From: Candidatus Flexifilum affinis
GTDB lineage: Bacteria > Chloroflexota > Anaerolineae > Aggregatilineales > Phototrophicaceae
Direction: 5' to 3'
Assembly (NCBI GenBank): GCA_016713325.1
Contig: JADJPJ010000021.1
Coordinates: 1-64,000, forward strand
DNA length: 64,000 bases
The notes below the pieces were generated by a model that ran no database searches, was not told where the DNA came from, and saw only the letters and a list, made by a program, of their open reading frames with translations. Every line of letters starts with the position of its first letter. Position 1 is the first letter of the stretch. This document shows positions 17,283-25,890 of this stretch, one piece after another. The position numbers and the translations under genes are program-made.

Positions 17283-17667
17283 CATGAAGGTGCGAGCTCG
17301 CAAGCCAGAGATTGGGCTCTTGATTTTTGCTGCGCTTACTGGGAAGAGTCTGTGTCCCTCGCCCCGCCTGCGTGGAGACTTGCACGCAAGCACGCCGGGT
17401 TCCGATGCAAGCAGGGTGACGGGTGCATGCGCAAAGTTATAACCGGCTCCAGACGAGCCTGAATTCAGGCAATTCCAAATCACTAAATGCCCGCACCAGC
17501 TCGTGACCTGATGCAATATCCTGTGCCACAGCCTGGAAACAAGCAGTTTCTTTCGCCGCACAAACACACCCGATCTCCGTGTAATTTGCCTCAGTATTCG
17601 CTGGTGCGAACCCTACAAGCCGCCGACTCGATGAAGTTAGTCAGGCAGGTCAGCAGCCCGACGCGAG

Positions 17668-19292
17668 CTATGGATGTGCCGACTGCTCCGGGTGACGGTG
17701 CTGCACGAGAACGTCGACGGTCAGGGCCAGCGCCGCAGACCGGACCGCCCGCTCCAAAGCCGAACTGACCACCGCCGCTGGATCGAGGATGCCAGTTTCG
17801 GCCATGTCGACCACCTGCCCGGTGCGCGCATCGCAGCCGTACCCGGCGGGCACGTTCTGCAGGCGGCCGAGCACTTCGCCGGCTTCCAGACCGGCGTTTG
17901 CCAGGATCTGGCGGGCAGGCAGCTCCAGGGCTCGCGCGAGCATCCGGTAGGCGACACGTTCGTCGGGGTCGTCGAGGGTCGTCAGTGTCTGCTGCAGAGC
18001 GGGCTGGCAGTTCAAATAGGCAATGCCTCCGCCGGGCACGACGCCCTCCAGCAGCGCGCTGCGGGCCGTAGCGATCACTGCTCTGATGGCGTCACGTCGC
18101 GCGTCGATGTCGGCTGTTGTGGGGCCACCCACCAGCAGTGTTGCCGACGCGCCCATCAGGCGGCCGATTCGTTCGCGAAGAACCTGACGCTGTTCGGCGT
18201 CGGCGGCCTGCTGATGACGCTGAAGCAGGTCCGCCAGAAAGCGGCCGCGCTGCTGTCCGCCATCCGCGTCCTCGACGACGCAGAACAGATCCTGGTTCGC
18301 CCAGGCCCCTTTCGCCAACCCCAGATCGTGCGGACGGACCTGCTGTGGTTCGGCCTGCGTCGCCTGCAGAAAGGGGCGTGCCCCGGTGACGATCGCCAAC
18401 TCCTCCAGCATCTGCGCGCTGGCGGCCCGGTCGGTTGGCGTTTTGACCGCCATCATCCGGAACCGATCCGGCGTCTTGTTCACGTGGGTGAACAGTCCGA
18501 TGGCCCGGGGCAGAGCTTGCCAGCCACCACCACGAGCGACCGCGCGCGCTTCGATGCCGCCTCGATCAGCGGCACCATCTGGCGTGGATCGTCAAGCTCC
18601 AGGTCGCTCAGAAAGACGGCACAGTCTTCGAACGCGGTGCGGCGGTTGACGCTGTCCAGGATGAGCTCGGCGGCGTGCAGCCCGCCCTCCCAGATCATGC
18701 CGTGCACGTATTCCCGCTCCAGATTCCGCCCGTAGCCGCGGCGGACGTCAATCCGCCCGTATTCGCCCAGCACGTCGAAGGCTTCCCCAACCACCTCCGC
18801 CGTTTGCACGTCGGCCCCGTGCGTCCCCGCGAGCCGCGCGATCGCCTCGTGGCCGCCCATCGACGTTTTCATGCCCATCAGGCAGGCCTGCGCTTCCGCA
18901 AGCGCCTTGAGAAGTGCCGACCTCAGGCGCATGGCATTGCCGCCCGCCGTGACATAGCGGACGCCATCGCTGAACAGGCTTTGGAATAGCAGGGCCGCGG
19001 TTGCCGTGCCATCTCCTACGGCCTCGTACTGCTGCCAGAGCATCTGCCGCAGGAGCATCGCCCCCATATCCGCGTCGCGCTGCTCCAGGGCGATGATCCG
19101 CCGGGCGATTAACGCCCCTTTATCGAGAAGCTCCGGGGCCTCACCTCGGCCGATCCTTTCCACCGCCACGCATCGAGGCAGCGGCCCCAGGGTCGGCCTG
19201 ATCGCTTCGACCATCAAGTCGATTCCCTGCTGGAACCCCTGGTAGATGCGCGGTTGAAACACGAGTCGTGGCGTTCGTTTTCTGGTCAACAT
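17668..19292 (-). CDS. Divergent GroEL-like chaperonin paralogue, split by a single-base frameshift
   Basis: Read as one product this is about 541 residues, the length of GroEL. The N-terminal part (19292 to about 18500) has AIRPTLGPLPRCVAVERIGR in place of TLGPKGRNVV, then LLDKGALIARRI where GroEL has ITKDGV.VAREI, then VGDGTATAALL matching GDGTTTATVL. The C-terminal part (about 18500 to 17668) has MMAVKTPTDRAASAQMLEEL with AIVTGARP, and ALLEGVVPGGGIAYL. By alignment the ATPase residue Asp52 is Lys (KDG becomes DKG). Asp398 is Ala in an ungapped 50-residue alignment anchored on the GGG motif. Asp87 is kept. The frames join near AAGCTCTGCC at about 18505, where one base seems missing; a GTG overlapping the first stop at 18480 could also restart translation. 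It is probably not the housekeeping groEL. Confidence 0.75.
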
Positions 19293-19420
19293 TGCCTCTC
19301 GATCTATACTGCCGTCGCGGCGACGGACCCGAAGCGGCGCGCCCGCGGGCTTGACGCCGTCGCGTATGAAGCGCTATGGTAGAACAACTGTGCCTGAACG
19401 GTCACGACCCGAGTTTCCTG

Positions 19421-20476
19421 ATGCCGAAGCCGCGTGGATCCAAAGACGATCGCCCTCTGAACCTCAAGGACATCGCCCGGAAATCCGGCGTGTCCAAATC
19501 GACCGTCTCCCGCGTGGTCAATGGCGGCGTCAACGTCAGCGAAAAGACGCTGGAGCGTGTCCGGGCAGTGATCGAACAGGAGGGGTTTGTCCCCAACCCC
19601 GGGGGGCGTATCCTGCACCTCCAGCAGACCTTCATCATCGGCATCGTCCTTCTGCACAACATCCAGGATATTTTCGAAGATCCTTACTATTTTCCACTTT
19701 TCCTTCAAGGCGTGAACCAGGCCACCCACGCGCGCAACTACGCCACCCTGCTGTGGATCGACGCCGGCGTCGAGGACGAGGAACAGTTCTTCCGGCGCAT
19801 TCTGGCCAACCGCATGATGGATGGGTTGGTGATCGCCTCGTCCCGCATGAACTCGCCGGTGATCGAGCGCCTGCTGGACGCCAACATGAAATTTGTCATG
19901 GTCGAACGTCCTTCGAATCATGCCAGTCGGGTGAACTACGTCGTCTCGGATACGCTGGACTCGGCGCGCGGGGCGGTGCGGCACCTCATCAGATCGGGCT
20001 ACCGGCGCATCGGCACGATCACCGGCCGACTGGATCACGTCGATGGCCTGGATCGCCTGGAAGGCTACCGGCAGGCGCTGGCCGATGCCGGCTTGCCTTT
20101 TGACCCCGCCCTCGTGGTCGAGGGGGATTTCACCTATGCTTCGGGTTACGCCAGCGTTCAGGCGCTCCTCGACCGACATGTGGAGGCGCTCTTTGCCGCC
20201 ACCGACCGGACTGCCCTGGGAGCGCTTCAGGCGATCCACGAGGCCGGTCTGCGCGTGCCGGACGATTTCGCCCTGGTAGGTTACGACAACCTCGCCCAGT
20301 ATGTACAACCTCCCGTGGTGCCACTCACGTCCGTCGATCATCACGTCCTGGAAAAGAGTCGGATCGCCACCGAGATCCTCATCGACCTGATCGAGGGCAA
20401 GCTCGATGCCCCGCAGCAGATCAGCCTGCCCACCGAGCTGGTCGTCCGCGCTTCGAGCGCCCCGCGCCGCGGATAG
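19421..20476 (+). CDS. LacI-family transcriptional regulator
   Basis: A repressor of about 351 residues. The helix-turn-helix is LKDIARKSGVSKSTVSRVVN, followed by a hinge and a sugar-sensing domain (IIGIVLLHNIQDIFEDPYYF; LFAATDRTALGALQAIHEAG; FALVGYDNLAQYVQPPVVPL). The start is uncertain: ATG 19376 would add 15 residues, and neither start has a strong ribosome site. I prefer 19421 because it places the HTH near the N-terminus. The gene is transcribed away from the GroEL-like gene and towards the sugar-uptake operon at 20816, whose leader has a palindromic operator. Likely role: substrate-responsive repressor of that operon. Confidence 0.9.
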   Translation: MPKPRGSKDDRPLNLKDIARKSGVSKSTVSRVVNGGVNVSEKTLERVRAVIEQEGFVPNPGGRILHLQQTFIIGIVLLHNIQDIFEDPYYFPLFLQGVNQATHARNYATLLWIDAGVEDEEQFFRRILANRMMDGLVIASSRMNSPVIERLLDANMKFVMVERPSNHASRVNYVVSDTLDSARGAVRHLIRSGYRRIGTITGRLDHVDGLDRLEGYRQALADAGLPFDPALVVEGDFTYASGYASVQALLDRHVEALFAATDRTALGALQAIHEAGLRVPDDFALVGYDNLAQYVQPPVVPLTSVDHHVLEKSRIATEILIDLIEGKLDAPQQISLPTELVVRASSAPRRG

Positions 20477-20523
20477 AGCGGGTTTGCAGGGCACCGTTGC
20501 GTGTCCCGACCAGAATGATAATG

Positions 20524-20547
20524 TGTAGGGGCGCCCAGCGGGGCGTC
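20524..20547. repeat. REP-like intergenic GC-rich inverted repeat
   Basis: TGTAGGGGCGCCCAGCGGGG and the following CGTCCG form a short GC-rich hairpin (CGCCC paired with GGGCG, extendable with a G-T pair). GTAGGGGCG sequences of this kind are frequent intergenic palindromes in environmental genomes; another occurs at 41136-41179. It could also act as the terminator of the LacI gene. Confidence 0.35.
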
Positions 20548-20667
20548 CGACGTGCCGACGTTCGGCATCTGTCATTCCCTCAGCTCGAATGCAGAGGGGG
20601 ACGGAGATGACATCAAAGCACTCTACGATCAAAATTGGTCCCCCCGGGAAAATGTGCTATAGTCATT

Positions 20668-20683
20668 TTGGGAAGCTTCCCAA
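20668..20683. promoter_or_regulatory. Palindromic operator, probably for the upstream LacI protein
   Basis: TTGGGAAGCTTCCCAA is a perfect 16-bp palindrome 133 bp upstream of the binding-protein start at 20816. It lies in the only sizeable intergenic stretch between the lacI gene and the operon it faces (20477-20815). LacI-family operators are even palindromes with a central CG or similar step; here the centre is AGCT. The rest of that stretch shows nothing further apart from the REP-like repeat. Confidence 0.6.
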
Positions 20684-20815
20684 GATCATAGAATCGAAAC
20701 TTGCCTGGAGCAACTGACGACCGAAGCGGAACAATGTCCGTCTCGCTGGTGAAAGGAGGGCGCATTCTCAGTAACCGGTTGTTGCCCATTTCTCAATTCT
20801 GTTATGGAGGCCACG

Positions 20816-22183
20816 ATGAGTGACAAACAGACTTTAAGCAGACGTGAATTCTTCCGACTGGCAGGCGGCACGCTGGCGGCGGCAACGCTGGCCGGGCTGC
20901 CCATCGCCGTGACTGCGCAGGGCGACGACGTGGCGCTCGTTTTCTGGAGCCCCAACTGCGATGTGGAGTGCGAGCAGGGCAACACGCCGCAGTGGCTGGA
21001 ACGCTTCCGCCAGGAAGTGAACAGCAAGGTCAGCTTCCAACTGTCCGGCGCGCCCTGGGGCGATTACTGGACACGTCTGCCGCTGGCGCTGGCCGGAGGA
21101 ACCGGACCGGATATGTACTTCTTCCACGGCAACTGGATGCAGCAGTTCGTCGACGGTGGTCTGGTCCAGGCCTGGCCGGAAGAGCGTGTCGCGCAGCTCC
21201 GCGAACAGCTCGACGGCATTGACACCAATCTGATCGGCGGCAAGCTCTATGCTTTTGACGAGGGCTTTGACACCAACGTCATCTACTACGGCAAGAAGGC
21301 CTGGGCCGATGCCGGATTGACGGAGGCGGACATCCCGACCACCTGGGACCAACTGGTCAGCCTGGCGGAACAGCTCACTCAGCGCGATGCGAGCGGCGCT
21401 ATCGTCCGTGCCGGCTTCGACGCTAACCTGCGCGACGGCCGCTGGACGTGGGTCGCGCTCAAGTACCAGCTCGGCGAATTCATGTTCAGCGAAGACGGCC
21501 GCCGTGCGAATATCATGACGGAAGGCGGGCGCGCCGCCGCCCAGATGCTGTACGACTGGGAGCTGGGCGAGAACCCGATTGGCAACATCGACCTTGCACC
21601 TTGGACGGAAGATGCGCTGCCCACGGAGATCGCCGCCATGGGCTTCGGCTTTGGCTGGTTTGCCGACTACTGGCGCAGCGATTATCCGGAATACGAATGG
21701 GGCGCGTTCCCGGTTCCCAGCGTAGAAGGGGCACCGGCCGCCGCCAAGTCCTCGAGCTGGACAAGTCTGGCGGTCAGCGCGCTAGCCGGCGATGCCGCCA
21801 AGAGCGCTGGATTCGACGTCATCCAGTGGTACGGCACCGACCCGGAACTGATGAAATTCCGCGCCCTCGGCGGGTCCGTGCCCGCGCTGCGCAGCCTGCG
21901 CGAGGATCCGGACATCGTCGCTTCGCCGGTGGTCAGCGCGATGATGGGCAATATCGACCGGTCGGTGCGCTTTGGTTTCCCGCCCTCCGACTTCGAGTCG
22001 GCTCTGGCGCAGGTCACCGAGCTGCTCTTCGTGGCCCGTACTTCCACCGTCGACGAAGCGCTGGCTGAAGCTCAGGCGATGGCCGACGACGTGTTGGGCC
22101 GTCCCGAGACGGTGTACTGGGGCTTCCAGGAGCGTGCCTACTCGAACGCGGGCGAGATGCACAACCCGGAAATTCTTGGCTGA
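20816..22183 (+). CDS. Sugar-binding protein of an ABC importer (CUT1)
   Basis: A 455-residue family 1 solute-binding protein. ATG 20816 is chosen because GGAGG ends five bases before it; the ATG twelve bases upstream overlaps that ribosome site. The N-terminus is a Tat signal (LSRREFFRLAGGTLAAATLA). The mature part has ALVFWSPNCDVECEQGNTPQ, then DYWTRLPLALAGGTGPDMYF, the region that opens the sugar cleft. It is the first gene after the palindromic operator. A strong hairpin just after its stop, ahead of the permease genes, fits the usual excess of binding protein over permeases. Ligand unknown; the GH1 enzyme in the operon suggests a beta-glucoside. Confidence 0.9.
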   Translation: MSDKQTLSRREFFRLAGGTLAAATLAGLPIAVTAQGDDVALVFWSPNCDVECEQGNTPQWLERFRQEVNSKVSFQLSGAPWGDYWTRLPLALAGGTGPDMYFFHGNWMQQFVDGGLVQAWPEERVAQLREQLDGIDTNLIGGKLYAFDEGFDTNVIYYGKKAWADAGLTEADIPTTWDQLVSLAEQLTQRDASGAIVRAGFDANLRDGRWTWVALKYQLGEFMFSEDGRRANIMTEGGRAAAQMLYDWELGENPIGNIDLAPWTEDALPTEIAAMGFGFGWFADYWRSDYPEYEWGAFPVPSVEGAPAAAKSSSWTSLAVSALAGDAAKSAGFDVIQWYGTDPELMKFRALGGSVPALRSLREDPDIVASPVVSAMMGNIDRSVRFGFPPSDFESALAQVTELLFVARTSTVDEALAEAQAMADDVLGRPETVYWGFQERAYSNAGEMHNPEILG

Positions 22184-22190
22184 ACGCCAT

Positions 22191-22219
22191 GAGGGGCCGG
22201 CGCAGCTTGCCGGCCTCTC
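22191..22219 (+). terminator. Intercistronic hairpin after the binding-protein gene
   Basis: GAGGGGCCGGC pairs with GCCGGCCTCTC across a 7-base loop, an 11-bp stem with one G-T pair. There is no T-run, and the operon continues 43 bp later. It is therefore more likely an mRNA stabiliser or partial terminator that raises binding-protein levels than a full stop. Confidence 0.6.
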
Positions 22220-22261
22220 ACCTCATCCGGCCGTGAAGTGCGTTGATGAAACTGAGGGGAC

Positions 22262-23245
22262 ATGATGGGCGAAGTGGTTGCGGAAAGCGCCAGAACGTCG
22301 GACCGTGCGCGCCCCCGGATATCCTGGTTCAACATTTTCGGCGGACGCCGGGCGCTCCTCGCCTATGCGCTGATCCCGGCGATTCTTTTTTTTGCGGTGT
22401 TCTGGCTGTACCCGCTTGGGGTGGGCTTCACGCGCAGCTTCACCAACTGGAGCCCGATGTCCGTCCGCGCGCCGGAGTTCATAGGCCTGGCGAATTACGA
22501 ACGGGCCTTCTCCGACCGGCTGATCGGCATTGCCATCCTCAATTCGGTGAAGTTCGCGGTGTTCACGGTCGGCCTGCGTCTGGCCATCGCGCTGCCGATC
22601 GCCATCATGCTCAACAACCTGCGGCGGGGACGCGACTTCTTCCGACTGGTCTACTTCCTGCCCGTGGTCACGTCGGTCATCGCCGCCGGGGTGATCTGGC
22701 GCTTCCTCTACCTGCCGCGTAACGGCATCCTCAACACAGGACTGGTGGCCTTTCAGCAGGTTCTCGGGCTGTCTTTCGAACTGCCGCGCTACCTGCAGGA
22801 CCCCAACATCGCTCTGTTCAGCGTCGGCGTCATGTCCGTCTGGCGCTGGCTCGGTTTCGTGATCGTGCTGCTTATGGCCGGCCTGAGCAGCATCCCCGGT
22901 GAATTCTACGAGGCTGCGCGCATCGACGGGGCGAGCCGCTTGCAGCTCTTCCGCCGCATCACCCTCCCACTCCTCCGTCCCACGCTCGTCTTCGTGCTGG
23001 TGACCGAGATCGCCAGCGAGCTGCAGGTGTTCACGGAAGCCTTCGTGATGGTGTCGCGCGGGTCCGGGGCTTCCCTGGGCGGTCCGGCCAATTCGACCCT
23101 GACGATCGTCATGCTCTTTTATCAGAGCGCCTTCCGCAACTTCGAATTCGGCTACGCCTCGACCATCGCGGTGATCATCTTCGTCATCGTCGCGGCCTTC
23201 AGCATCGTTCAGTTGTGGCTCGGCCGCAGACGGTGGGAGTACTAG
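22262..23245 (+). CDS. Sugar ABC transporter permease (MalF-like, CUT1)
   Basis: A 327-residue membrane permease. After a charged N-terminus of about 30 residues the first helix is LIPAILFFAVFWLYPLGVGF. The EAA loop is IPGEFYEAARIDGASRLQLF at about residues 212-231. GAGGGGAC just before ATG 22262 serves as ribosome site. Its stop is followed one base later by the start of the MalG-like gene. It forms the channel with that protein and takes substrate from the binding protein encoded upstream. Confidence 0.92.
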   Translation: MMGEVVAESARTSDRARPRISWFNIFGGRRALLAYALIPAILFFAVFWLYPLGVGFTRSFTNWSPMSVRAPEFIGLANYERAFSDRLIGIAILNSVKFAVFTVGLRLAIALPIAIMLNNLRRGRDFFRLVYFLPVVTSVIAAGVIWRFLYLPRNGILNTGLVAFQQVLGLSFELPRYLQDPNIALFSVGVMSVWRWLGFVIVLLMAGLSSIPGEFYEAARIDGASRLQLFRRITLPLLRPTLVFVLVTEIASELQVFTEAFVMVSRGSGASLGGPANSTLTIVMLFYQSAFRNFEFGYASTIAVIIFVIVAAFSIVQLWLGRRRWEY

Positions 23246-23246
23246 C

Positions 23247-24095
23247 ATGGCCGCCAAACCCCGTTCGGAACGATCGCCCATCGACACCGGCCAGGCGGTG
23301 AGCTACGGCGTGCTGCTGATTGGCGCAATGACCTCGCTCCTGCCGTTCGTCTTCATGGTCCTGTCGGGCTTCAAGGATTCCAGCGAGCTTCAGCGCATCC
23401 CGCCCACCTTGCTGCCGGAGCAGTGGACGCTGGACAACTTCATCTGGGCCTGGGACACGCTGCGTTTTCCGCGCCTGTTCGCCAACAGCATCCTGATCAC
23501 CACCCTCATCACGCTTTCGGTCATCTATACCAGCGGCTTGCTGGGCTACGTGCTGGAGAAGATCGAGTTTCCGGGCCGGCGCATTCTGTTCTTCGCCATC
23601 ATCTCGACCATGTTCGTGCCGCACCAGATCGCCATGGTCGTGCTGTGGGACTTCTTCAACAGCCTGAAGCTGCTCAACTCCCACATTGCGCTGATCCTGC
23701 CCTTCCTGTACAGCGGCTTCGGCATCTTTCTGATGAAACAGGCGATGCACACCATCCCCGGCGAGCTTCTCGACGCGGCGCGCATCGACGGCGCGTCGGA
23801 GATCGGCATCTTCCATCGCATCGTCATACCCAACATGTGGCCGTCGCTGGCTGCGCTGGCCATCTTCACCTTCATGTTCAACTACGACAGCTTCTTCTGG
23901 CCTCTGATCGTGCTGCAAGACTACGACCTCTACACCGTGCCGCTCGGCCTGGCCTTCTTCCAGGGCCAGTACTTCAACGATCTCGGGCGGGCGCTGGCCG
24001 GCACGACGCTGGCGCTCATACCGACGCTGCTGGTCTTTCTCGTCTTGCAGCGGCGCATCATTCAGGGCTTCACGCTCTCTGGCATGAAAGGATAG
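23247..24095 (+). CDS. Sugar ABC transporter permease (MalG-like, CUT1)
   Basis: A 282-residue permease with about six membrane segments (LLIGAMTSLLPFVFMVLSGF near residue 24). The SGFKDSSELQRIPPTLLPEQ motif follows the first helix, as in MalG-type proteins. The EAA loop IPGELLDAARIDGASEIGIF is near residue 171. The start codon is one base after the MalF-like stop. The C-terminal RRIIQGFTLSGMKG is the usual CUT1 permease end. Together with its partner it makes the transmembrane part of the importer. No ATPase is encoded in the operon. Confidence 0.93.
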   Translation: MAAKPRSERSPIDTGQAVSYGVLLIGAMTSLLPFVFMVLSGFKDSSELQRIPPTLLPEQWTLDNFIWAWDTLRFPRLFANSILITTLITLSVIYTSGLLGYVLEKIEFPGRRILFFAIISTMFVPHQIAMVVLWDFFNSLKLLNSHIALILPFLYSGFGIFLMKQAMHTIPGELLDAARIDGASEIGIFHRIVIPNMWPSLAALAIFTFMFNYDSFFWPLIVLQDYDLYTVPLGLAFFQGQYFNDLGRALAGTTLALIPTLLVFLVLQRRIIQGFTLSGMKG

Positions 24096-24104
24096 ACCCA
24101 GTCG

Positions 24105-25124
24105 ATGACTCAACAGACTCCGGTGCGGGTGGCAGTGATTGGCTGTGGAGGCGCGGCGCGTGCCTATCACATCCGCCGGCCCTTGCACGAGTTTCCCCAG
24201 GTTCAGTTCAGGGTGGTGTGCGAGCCGTCGGCGGAAGCCTATGCGGCGACCTGCGCCCTTTTCGAGGAGTGCGGAGTCGCCCCGCCGCCCAACGAGCCGG
24301 ATCTGAACAGGCTGCTGGCCGAATACGCGGCGCAGCTCGACGTCGCGGTGATCGCCACGCCGCACGCCTACCACCACGACCAGACGGTCGCCTGCATGGA
24401 GGCCGGTCTGGATGTACTGCTGGAAAAACCGATGGCCATGAACGCAACCGAAGCGCAGCACATGATCGACGTGCGCGACCGTACCGGCCGTCTGCTCGTG
24501 GTGGCCTTCGACGGTGGTCTCTCGCCCTACATCCATACCGCTGCTGCCATGCTGCGTGACGGCGCCATCGGCGAACTGCGGCGGATCACCGCCGTGGTCT
24601 GGCAGGACTGGCGCGCGGTGACCGTTGGAGCCTGGCGGCAGCAGATTGAGCTGTCGGGCGGGGGCTTCATGTTCGACACCGGCGCGCATATGCTCAACAC
24701 CGTGGCCGAGCTGGCCGGCGAACCCATTGTCGAGGTCACCGCCTGGGTGGACCATCTGAACAGCCCGGTCGACGTGCAGGCGCTGATCGTCGCTCGGCTG
24801 GCCTCGGGCGTACTCATCACCCTGAATGGTTGTGGCGACACCGGGGTAGGCGGCTGCGAGTCGGAGATCCGCCTCTTTGGCACGCGCGGCATGCTGCGCA
24901 CGGGCATCTGGGGAGAATTCCTGGAGCACATGGCGCACCAGGAAGAGCAGTTCAATCCCGTGACCGTACCCCGGCGTCAGTCCACCTGGCTGCACTTCCT
25001 GGCGGTGCGCAGCGGCGAGCTCGAAAACCCCTGTCCGCCGGAAGTTGGCCTGCGCATGAACCGCCTGTGGGACGCGATTCAGGAATCGTCAGCGCAGGGT
25101 GGCAGATCGGTTAGGGTCGGATGA
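24105..25124 (+). CDS. Gfo/Idh/MocA-family NAD(P)-dependent oxidoreductase
   Basis: A 339-residue sugar oxidoreductase. The N-terminal Rossmann fold starts [20 protein letters not shown], and the family signature [18 protein letters not shown] with the EKP motif lies at about residues 105-122. The C-terminal domain has the [20 protein letters not shown] segment with the conserved D..H pair of the active site. Such enzymes oxidise or interconvert sugars, inositols and related polyols. It is ten bases after the permease and overlaps the ThuA-like gene by four bases (ATGA). The pairing with a ThuA-like protein is common in sugar operons and suggests oxidation of the imported disaccharide, but the substrate is inference. 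Confidence 0.88.
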   Translation: MTQQTPVRVAVIGCGGAARAYHIRRPLHEFPQVQFRVVCEPSAEAYAATCALFEECGVAPPPNEPDLNRLLAEYAAQLDVAVIATPHAYHHDQTVACMEAGLDVLLEKPMAMNATEAQHMIDVRDRTGRLLVVAFDGGLSPYIHTAAAMLRDGAIGELRRITAVVWQDWRAVTVGAWRQQIELSGGGFMFDTGAHMLNTVAELAGEPIVEVTAWVDHLNSPVDVQALIVARLASGVLITLNGCGDTGVGGCESEIRLFGTRGMLRTGIWGEFLEHMAHQEEQFNPVTVPRRQSTWLHFLAVRSGELENPCPPEVGLRMNRLWDAIQESSAQGGRSVRVG

Positions 25125-25855
25125 TGCTTAAACCCGTGAGAGTCACGATCTGGAATGAATACCGTTCCGAACGCGAGCGCGAGGACGTGCGCGCGGTCTA
25201 TCCCGAGGGGATGCACGCGCCCATTGCCGAGTATCTGCGCCGGCATGGTATAGAGGTGCGGGTGGCGACGTTCGACGAACCGGAACACGGGCTGACGGAA
25301 GCCGTGCTGGCCGAGACCGACGTGCTCATCTGGTGGGGCTACACCGTCCACGAAGAAGTCGCCGACGCCGTCGTCGATCGGGTTCAGAAGCGCGTCCTGC
25401 AGGGCATGGGCTTGATCGCGCTGCATTCCGCTCATTTTTCGAAGATCTTTCGCCGGCTGATGGGAACCAGCGGTTCGCTCAACTGGCGCGATATTGGCGA
25501 GAAGGAACGAATCTGGGTGATCGACCACGGGCACCCGATCGCCGAGGGCCTGGGCAACTATTTCGAGATTCCCCACTCCGAAGCCTACTGCGAGCCCTTC
25601 GACATCCCCGCCCCCGACGAACTGGTCTTCGTGAGCTGGTATGCCGGTGGAGACATTTTCCGCAGTGGCTGCTGCTACCGGCGCGGCCGCGGCCGGGTCT
25701 TCTACTTCAGCCCCGGCGATCAGGTTTACCCGATCTATTTCCAGGAAGAAGTCCTCCGCGTCATCTTCAATGCGGCGATCTGGGCGGCCCCCGACGTCAT
25801 CAGACCCATCCCGTCGATGGAGCGTCTGCCCGCGCCGGAAGATCTGAACCCCTGA
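25121..25855 (+). CDS. ThuA-like protein (trehalose-utilisation family)
   Basis: A 244-residue protein of the ThuA family, which has a class I glutamine-amidotransferase-like fold. Sequence marks are [20 protein letters not shown] at the start, [40 protein letters not shown] (the position of the usual H-S/H pair) and [19 protein letters not shown] near the end. ThuA proteins in rhizobia act with the ThuB (Gfo/Idh) oxidoreductase in disaccharide use through keto-intermediates. The same pairing here, with overlapping genes, supports a like role, possibly processing a 3-keto sugar. The biochemical reaction of this group is not established from sequence. Confidence 0.85.
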   Translation: MMLKPVRVTIWNEYRSEREREDVRAVYPEGMHAPIAEYLRRHGIEVRVATFDEPEHGLTEAVLAETDVLIWWGYTVHEEVADAVVDRVQKRVLQGMGLIALHSAHFSKIFRRLMGTSGSLNWRDIGEKERIWVIDHGHPIAEGLGNYFEIPHSEAYCEPFDIPAPDELVFVSWYAGGDIFRSGCCYRRGRGRVFYFSPGDQVYPIYFQEEVLRVIFNAAIWAAPDVIRPIPSMERLPAPEDLNP

Positions 25856-25890
25856 GCGGGTATGTCCGGCCTTTACCACTGAAGGAACCC

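Noticed and set aside
18480..18483. Two separate genes for the GroEL-like halves, coupled by GTGA
   Set aside because: GroEL-like homology continues upstream of the GTG in the second frame (ALPRAIGLFTHV), so one ancestral gene with a lost base explains it better. Restart at GTG remains possible.
23199..24995. Long minus-strand open frame (about 600 codons) opposite permease, oxidoreductase and other genes
   Set aside because: It is the mirror of well-supported plus-strand genes in GC-rich DNA, and its composition (runs of H, Q, R, D, E) is that of an antisense frame. No homology is seen.
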